Below are positions 58,771 through 64,000 of a stretch of DNA of 64,000 nt, in pieces. The notes beneath the pieces are model-generated. The model saw only the letters and a list, made by a program, of their open reading frames with translations. It was not told the DNA's origin and searched no databases. This DNA comes from Elmis aenea (taxonomy: Eukaryota; Arthropoda; Insecta; Coleoptera; Elmidae): assembly GCA_947652605.1 (NCBI GenBank), contig OX393577.1, positions 24,121,466 to 24,185,465 of the forward strand. The letters are read 5' to 3'. Positions within the stretch are counted from its first letter, which is position 1, and each line of letters opens with the position of its first letter. The translations under genes were made by a program, and so were the position numbers.

Positions 58771-60973
58771 GGGCTTATAAAATATATCAACAGGTTATAT
58801 ATACACAAAATTGGTATTTATAATTGACTCATAAGTTTTAGCAATAAAAAAAACCTATTAGAATTTAGGGTCGATGGGTCACGGGTTAATGGTACCTAAT
58901 CGATCACAAACTTTGTAGGGATTATTTTTTTGTATATGGAAGAGAACTAAGGGGTCCTACCATTCAAAATTAACAAAAATAAATTCCTTATATAAATAAG
59001 GACCACCCTAATTGTATGTATTGTATGTACGAGTATATTGTATCTATATATTATAAATACAGCAAATAAATCGTCCTTTAAAAAATGAAATCGTTAAATT
59101 ATAGTACTAATCCTTTTATTAAGTTTCAAAATTGCACGAAGGGAAATAATTGTTGTATAAAGTTTAATTATGGCTTGCCCATTACAGTCGGTTATCTTTC
59201 AACGGCTAAACCACCAGTACTCAACTGTTGAACGAGAAAGACTAGTTTTACTGATGGAATTTTTGCAGTCTAGGATTATGTTTCATGTAAAAATATATTT
59301 ATAAAATCAGATTTTGTAATTAAACGCTCAGCGTCGGTCTCCAACTTATTGGACCCCCTCAACTAGACGATACTGAAGAAAGTATTCCCAACACGTCGCA
59401 GCCCATAAATTTAACCAAAGCTAGCGGATACCAGCAAGCTTTATGTCCAGGATTAGTAATTGATAGTCACGTTTGTACATTTGAAAAGGATTGAGAAAGA
59501 GCTTACTGCGATGTTTCTAACCAACCTCTAACTTGCGGTAGATGTCTGCTAAGCATGATGTCCTGCAACATCCCTTGTGCTTTGCACTTACTCATGTATC
59601 ATCATTTTACTAATTGAAGACGCAGCATATATTTTAAGCTCTGCCACACCAACTTATAAATTGATGAAACAAAGTTTGCGAATGTTCAGACCACAGTCAA
59701 TCGATTTCTAGTACGATTACTTATGTACAAACTCATTGTTGAACTGATATAAAACTTTTAAAAAATCTACAAGCGAAGATTATAAAGAAAAGCTCAGTTT
59801 ATCTTATCATTTACTTTATGTTGCAACACAATAAGCGCACATTCTTGTTTCAAAGTAGACATGAATTTAACCCTAAATTCTAATTAAAATTGTAATTAAA
59901 AACAAACATGAACGTAAACGTTATAAAAATAAAATTATAATCTTCAAATGACCTCAAAAACATAAAGCGTTCACATCAACATTAAAGAAAACGTTAAAAT
60001 AAATTGTGACTATAAAGCGAAAGCTTAATCAAGAATTCCTAAACAAATTATTTAATCCTCTTAAAGCAAATTTTGTAGCCAGTGACGCCAGTGAGTGAAG
60101 TTCAAATTTGCAACCTATTGGTTAATCGAATAATTATGCCTAAAAATTACCAAATTATTTTAGAGTTAACCTCCTGTAAAGTTAATTAGACGCTTAATTA
60201 AAATCATTAAAAGTTTGTGAAATACTGTAAGTTAAGCTGATATAGAAAATTACAAAGTAAAAGCAAAAACTTCACCGATATTAATGTTTTTAATTTTAGG
60301 AATTCATCGAGAATCTTCAAGGTAATTTAAAGTATTTTTGGTTATTTAAACTATTAAATATAAAGTCTTGGACAATGCTAACCGTATTTTTTTCTTTTAA
60401 TATATTCAGCTTGACCCTTAATAACAATTTCAAATTTATAAAATAGGCAAGAAAGATTAAAAAAGCACTTTTTTTTTAAATTCTTGTAAAGAATAACAAT
60501 AAAGTTATTGTGTTTTTTTAGATTTAGTATATGTTCTTTCTGACCACTAAAGCGATAAAAACGCCTGGAATTTCCTCTATCAAAAGTTACTAAGGAATTA
60601 TAGACAAGCAAACGAAAAGAAAATTAAATTCCTTCTCCGTTTGATTCGGTGGTTTGTACAGTCATTCGATTAAAATAGAAGATGGAGGCATGCCATGCTA
60701 GTGTTCGTTTTTGTTAGAGGTAAATAGTTTTCCCAAACCACAGAATTCCTAAAGTTTTACCTGAATTTGCTGAGCAATTAAATGTAGAAACCGTTTAATT
60801 ACATGTAGTTTAGGAATGCATCAAATTAAGCAATGTAATTATTTGCAAACTTAAAGTACAAATGAAAACATTTTGTTCAATCGCAAATATATTCACGTAA
60901 TTTTGTAACAAAAGAAGTACTGTTTTATTTACCTAAACAGCTGCTGGCTTTATAATTTCGTCAAAAACTTACT
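58771..60973. other. Intergenic; unexplained open stretch at 59169-59495
   Basis: From ATG 59169 there are 41 open codons (MACPLQSVIFQRLNHQYSTV...). A second open run at 59327-59495 reads VGLQLIGPPQLDDTEESIPN and on to HVCTFEKD. I recognise neither. They could be a decayed gene or chance. Confidence 0.25.
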
Positions 60974-60981
60974 GAATGCTG

Positions 60982-62446
60982 CAGTGACGGACTGGGAAGA
61001 AAAACTGGCCCTGACATTCAGATTAGAGAGACCCACAGCCAGAGCTGGACAAAATTTAAAACAATCAAAAATCATTGATGAAATTTAAAAAATCACGAAT
61101 TTTTTATATTTTTAATTTTTTTTTATAAGAAACTTGACTATTTCCGCTTTCTACAACTAATTTATTCATTTTTCATGCTACATTATGTTCTCTATACCGC
61201 GTCATTCAAAAAGTATGCAACAAACGGAAAAGTTTTTTATTATACATTTTTTTTAATTCTTGATAAAAGTTGGTGCATTACCTCAAACTACTTTTAAGAT
61301 GAAAAAAATTTCATGAAAATTCATACGACATTATATTATAGCGATTTTAGAAATATTCACAAGAGTTGAGTGTCCCTATTTTAAGGATTTTTAAAAAAAA
61401 GTTGTGTAGAATTCAAAAAAAACAGTAGTACTAAATATAAATTAGAGGCACTTTACTCTTGCGAATAATTCTAAAATCGCTAAAATCTAGTGTCATATAA
61501 ATTTTTATTGATATTTTTTCATCTTAAAATTAGTTTTAGACCATGCATCAACTTTTATGACCCACTAAAAGCTTAATATGGTAACTACTTACACAGACTT
61601 AATAAACTCGTATCAATATACAGGGTGATTGATTGAGACCGGAACTTAAAAATATATGAAGAAAGAAAAATGGTATAGATCTGAAATGTTGGTTATGACA
61701 ATAATGACATCTGATCTGTTTATTGAAAATATTTTCAATATGGCGACACTTCAGGAAATACCGGAAGTTGACGTCTACTTTCTTATTTCAAATACAATGG
61801 TCTATTTTTTATTGCGTATTTGGATTTAAAACGTTATTTTAGAAGGACTTTTATTAGCATTTTCTATACCTAAGTGCAGTCGTTATTTGGATTTTTGGAC
61901 TTTTTGAAAAATTTTTGATTTTCATTGTGATGCTTAATATTATCTAACGCCGCAATTTTTGAAGAAAAAACGCTTAAATTTAGACCATGCCTAGAAGAAA
62001 CCTTGGAGTATCCTGGAATTTTTGCAATCGATGCATTACTTCACTTACAGGGTGCCCAAAATTTAATTTTTTTTTAATACAACTTCAGACCACTAAAACT
62101 CGTTTTTTTTTTGAAATACAATGCCCAAACTTTTTTTTCATTTTCTAATGCAAAATTACATTCGGCATTAATCTGTATTAGGGTTTCCTATACCAATCTG
62201 CAATAATTTTCGAGTTATTAAGAATTTTTGATAAGGTTATGAGAAATTGCAACATTTTTAAATAGTAGGCCTTAGAAATAACAACAAATGCCAAGATAAA
62301 TAACTGTCAACCACTTTTATTGCGTCTGTCTAAAGTATCCATGAAAATGTAATATCAATAGTATTCAAACACGAATATTTTGAACTTATTTTATATTCAT
62401 GAAGAATGGCATTTGCCAGAACTGTCAGATGGCTAGTCCGGGCCTG
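60982..62446. mobile_element. hAT element (CAGTGACGGACTGG ends) with nested fragments
   Basis: Left CAGTGACGGACTGGGAAG with ACTGGCCCTG. Right GGCTAGTCCGGGCCTG. The flanks GAATGCTG (60974-60981) and GAATACTG (62447-62454) agree at 7 of 8 bases. Inside are a family A fragment (about 61195-61560) and CAGGG-family halves (61618 onward, 62046 onward). No transposase seen. Confidence 0.75.
61195..61560. repeat. Family A fragment
   Basis: Begins CGCGTCATTCAAAAAGTATG and carries the family's AGTTGGTGCATTACCTCAAA and GCACTTTACTCTTGCGAATA words. Truncated at about 61560. Confidence 0.65.
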
Positions 62447-62454
62447 GAATACTG

Positions 62455-63484
62455 CATTTATTTTAAAAAGAAAAAAAACTTAATTATGAGCATATACATA
62501 TAAAACACCAGATACAAATATTATCGTTTATTTCATTTCATCGCAGAAATACAATGTAGATAGGTATTTGTATTAAACGATTTGAACATTCACAATAAAT
62601 ATTTAAGCTATAATAAATGACATAAAATGTTTCGAACCATTTCCCTAAACTCAGTTTTTAAGAAATTACAGAAAATAGAGTAATTATATTTTTGCAAATA
62701 TGAAACTTAACGTTTTCATAAATTTGTCTATATTAATCCATAAATGTCAACTTTTTCTCACTTCCATGTTAACAACGATGAAGTCAGACATAAAATACCA
62801 CAGGAAGTCCAAATATAAAATTATTTACAGCGCAAATATAAGCTCTGAGTTTTTATTTTGAATAATTAGTAAGTATGCTTCATTTTGGTTATATTAACGT
62901 TGTCAGCGCATTAATTAATTATTTTTTAGCACTAATTTTACATTTGAGCTCCATTAAATTAAAAAATAATCAACTTAATATCCACACCATTTTTTCGTAT
63001 TTCGGTAGGGAATACAATATTTAAAAAAACAGCATTTTGTTATTTGTAATCTTTACATTAACTTTACATAAGGCTTTCTCTTTTTTTTTGCAACTTTTAA
63101 GTTCAAGGTCGACTTGGTGCTTGATAATTGATAATCTGAGTAGACATGCATCTAATCTCTTTTAAACTTCAATACAAACCGAAACTTCAATAGCTGACAA
63201 GAACAGAATACCAATAAAAAAGCATTTCTTTAAAACTTTAAGTACTTGTCGTTCCTGGTAATCTTTTGTTATTAAGAAAAAAAACTTGAAATTTATATAC
63301 AGCAGTTCCATTCAGCAACCAGACTTTTTATGGAGCAAATAGTTTGCTCTCAAATTGAAATACATATCAATCTTAACTTGCCACTGATTGAGCTGAAAAA
63401 CAAACAATAAAAAAAACTGGGTGTACCTGATTTTCATGAACGTTATTGAAGAAAATATTTTTTTGGCCAGTGCCAATTATAAAA
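62455..63484. other. Intergenic downstream of the carboxypeptidase gene
   Basis: AT-rich. The 3' UTR of the - strand gene should lie just below 63485. I see no firm polyadenylation site assignment and no other feature. Confidence 0.4.
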
Positions 63485-63678
63485 TTAGTTACGAAGTGTA
63501 TCATTAAATCCGCCGAAAATAGCGACTAATGAGTCCAAAGTTTCTTCACCGGTAGGAATAATTTCGCTAGCAGGAAGTAAAAATCCATATCTTCCGGTAT
63601 CTCTTAACTCAAAAGTGTAAGTAATTCTTGTACCAAAAGATCCTTTTACCCAGTCCAAACTACTTCCTGTTGCTACAT
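63485..63678 (-). CDS. Carboxypeptidase last exon
   Basis: The acceptor ccacag precedes AT, which completes Tyr. Sixty-three further codons include the [10 protein letters not shown] and PASEIIPT motifs, then TAA. Both the length and the end shortly after the PAS-IIPT segment are normal for the family. Confidence 0.92.
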
Positions 63679-63855
63679 CTGTGGACATACAATAAAAAAT
63701 AGAAAACTAAGGCCATAGTACCCAAATTTACACGATTGGTAGTATCTATGGAAAGGAAATGTTTACTTACAAAGCAAATCCACAATATTTCCAACTTCGT
63801 ACTGCGTTCCATGTCGCTTTGATAAAGTTTCAGCTGCTTTTTTACCGACGGTGTA
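63485..63855 (-). CDS. M14 zinc carboxypeptidase (A-type), last two exons
   Basis: Digestive or secreted metallocarboxypeptidase that removes C-terminal amino acids. The exons on the - strand are 63855-63771 and 63678-63485, joined across a 92-nt GT-AG intron. The first encodes [16 protein letters not shown] and [10 protein letters not shown]. The second encodes [20 protein letters not shown] and [20 protein letters not shown], ending FNDTLRN and a stop. [11 protein letters not shown] holds the general-base Glu (Glu270 in bovine numbering). The Tyr equivalent to Tyr248 is created by the splice junction (T|AT). The position equivalent to 255 is Leu, as expected for A-type cleavage after hydrophobic residues. 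The zinc-binding HxxE and His196 exons lie beyond the window end. The gene is convergent with the cyclase. Confidence 0.92.
63771..63855 (-). CDS. Carboxypeptidase penultimate exon
   Basis: Read on the - strand, a tttag acceptor precedes TACACCGTCGG. The exon gives [20 protein letters not shown] and on to VDLL, and ends on a single T before gtaagt. Phase 0 at entry. Confidence 0.88.
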
Positions 63856-64000
63856 CTAAAATAGTGTTTACAAATCTTTAGTACTATTTAAAAATATCAA
63901 TGTTTGATCTGATTTAGTTTTGCATTAAGGCAAACCTCAATAGTTTCGATCAGAAATGTTCATGCTTTTAAAACCGTAGCAAATAAAATTGTCTATCATC

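Noticed and set aside
60296..60331. Possible 22-nt exon between ttttag and gtaatt
   Set aside because: No neighbouring exons or frame support. Such matches are expected by chance in 64 kb.

Overview
The window is AT-rich animal DNA with split genes and very dense, mostly short DNA transposons. The two protein genes, the 50-65 nt introns and the transposon mix point to an insect. A beetle is my best guess, at low confidence.

Genes. (1) The 3' half of an adenylyl cyclase gene of the AC2/4/7 class (Drosophila Ac76E type) lies on the + strand from 4787 to 16027. Nine clear exons join in frame into 523 residues: the second six-helix membrane block, then the whole C2 catalytic domain with its substrate and catalytic residues. 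A 12-nt microexon at 13254-13265 is plausible. The 5' half of the gene lies upstream of the window. (2) The last two exons of an M14 zinc carboxypeptidase (A-type specificity) lie on the - strand at 63485-63855, so the two genes are convergent. The 47 kb between them holds no host gene that I can recognise.

Layout. 1-4786: fragments of a TA-flanked inverted-repeat family carrying nested inserts, a twin-primed non-LTR retrotransposon (about 1775-3206), and a tRNA-derived SINE with a perfect 13-bp target duplication (3548-3812). 4787-16027: cyclase exons, with introns holding a hAT MITE, a Harbinger element with a decayed MADF gene, and two long fold-back elements. 16028-34700: 3' UTR, GC-rich MITEs, a perfect palindrome hosting a MITE at its centre, a nested cluster (19978-23535), hAT elements and fold-backs. 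34700-44600: a decayed hAT transposase copy, several hAT MITEs with perfect 8-bp duplications, a second hAT relic, and a nested fold-back. 44600-54900: long fold-backs and a three-level nest (47486-49311). 54900-63484: few elements, one deleted copy of a repeated insect gene family (57570-58770) and one hAT (60982-62446).

Theme. Two DNA-element styles dominate. One is hAT-type: short inverted ends with 8-bp duplications, eleven found here. The other is long palindromic elements bounded by TA|CAGGG...CCCTG|TA, which repeatedly carry a similar subterminal motif (GGGATCTCG-TTA-like). Two of the palindromes sit in cyclase introns and would fold in the pre-mRNA. No operon, CRISPR array, rRNA or intact tRNA gene was seen.
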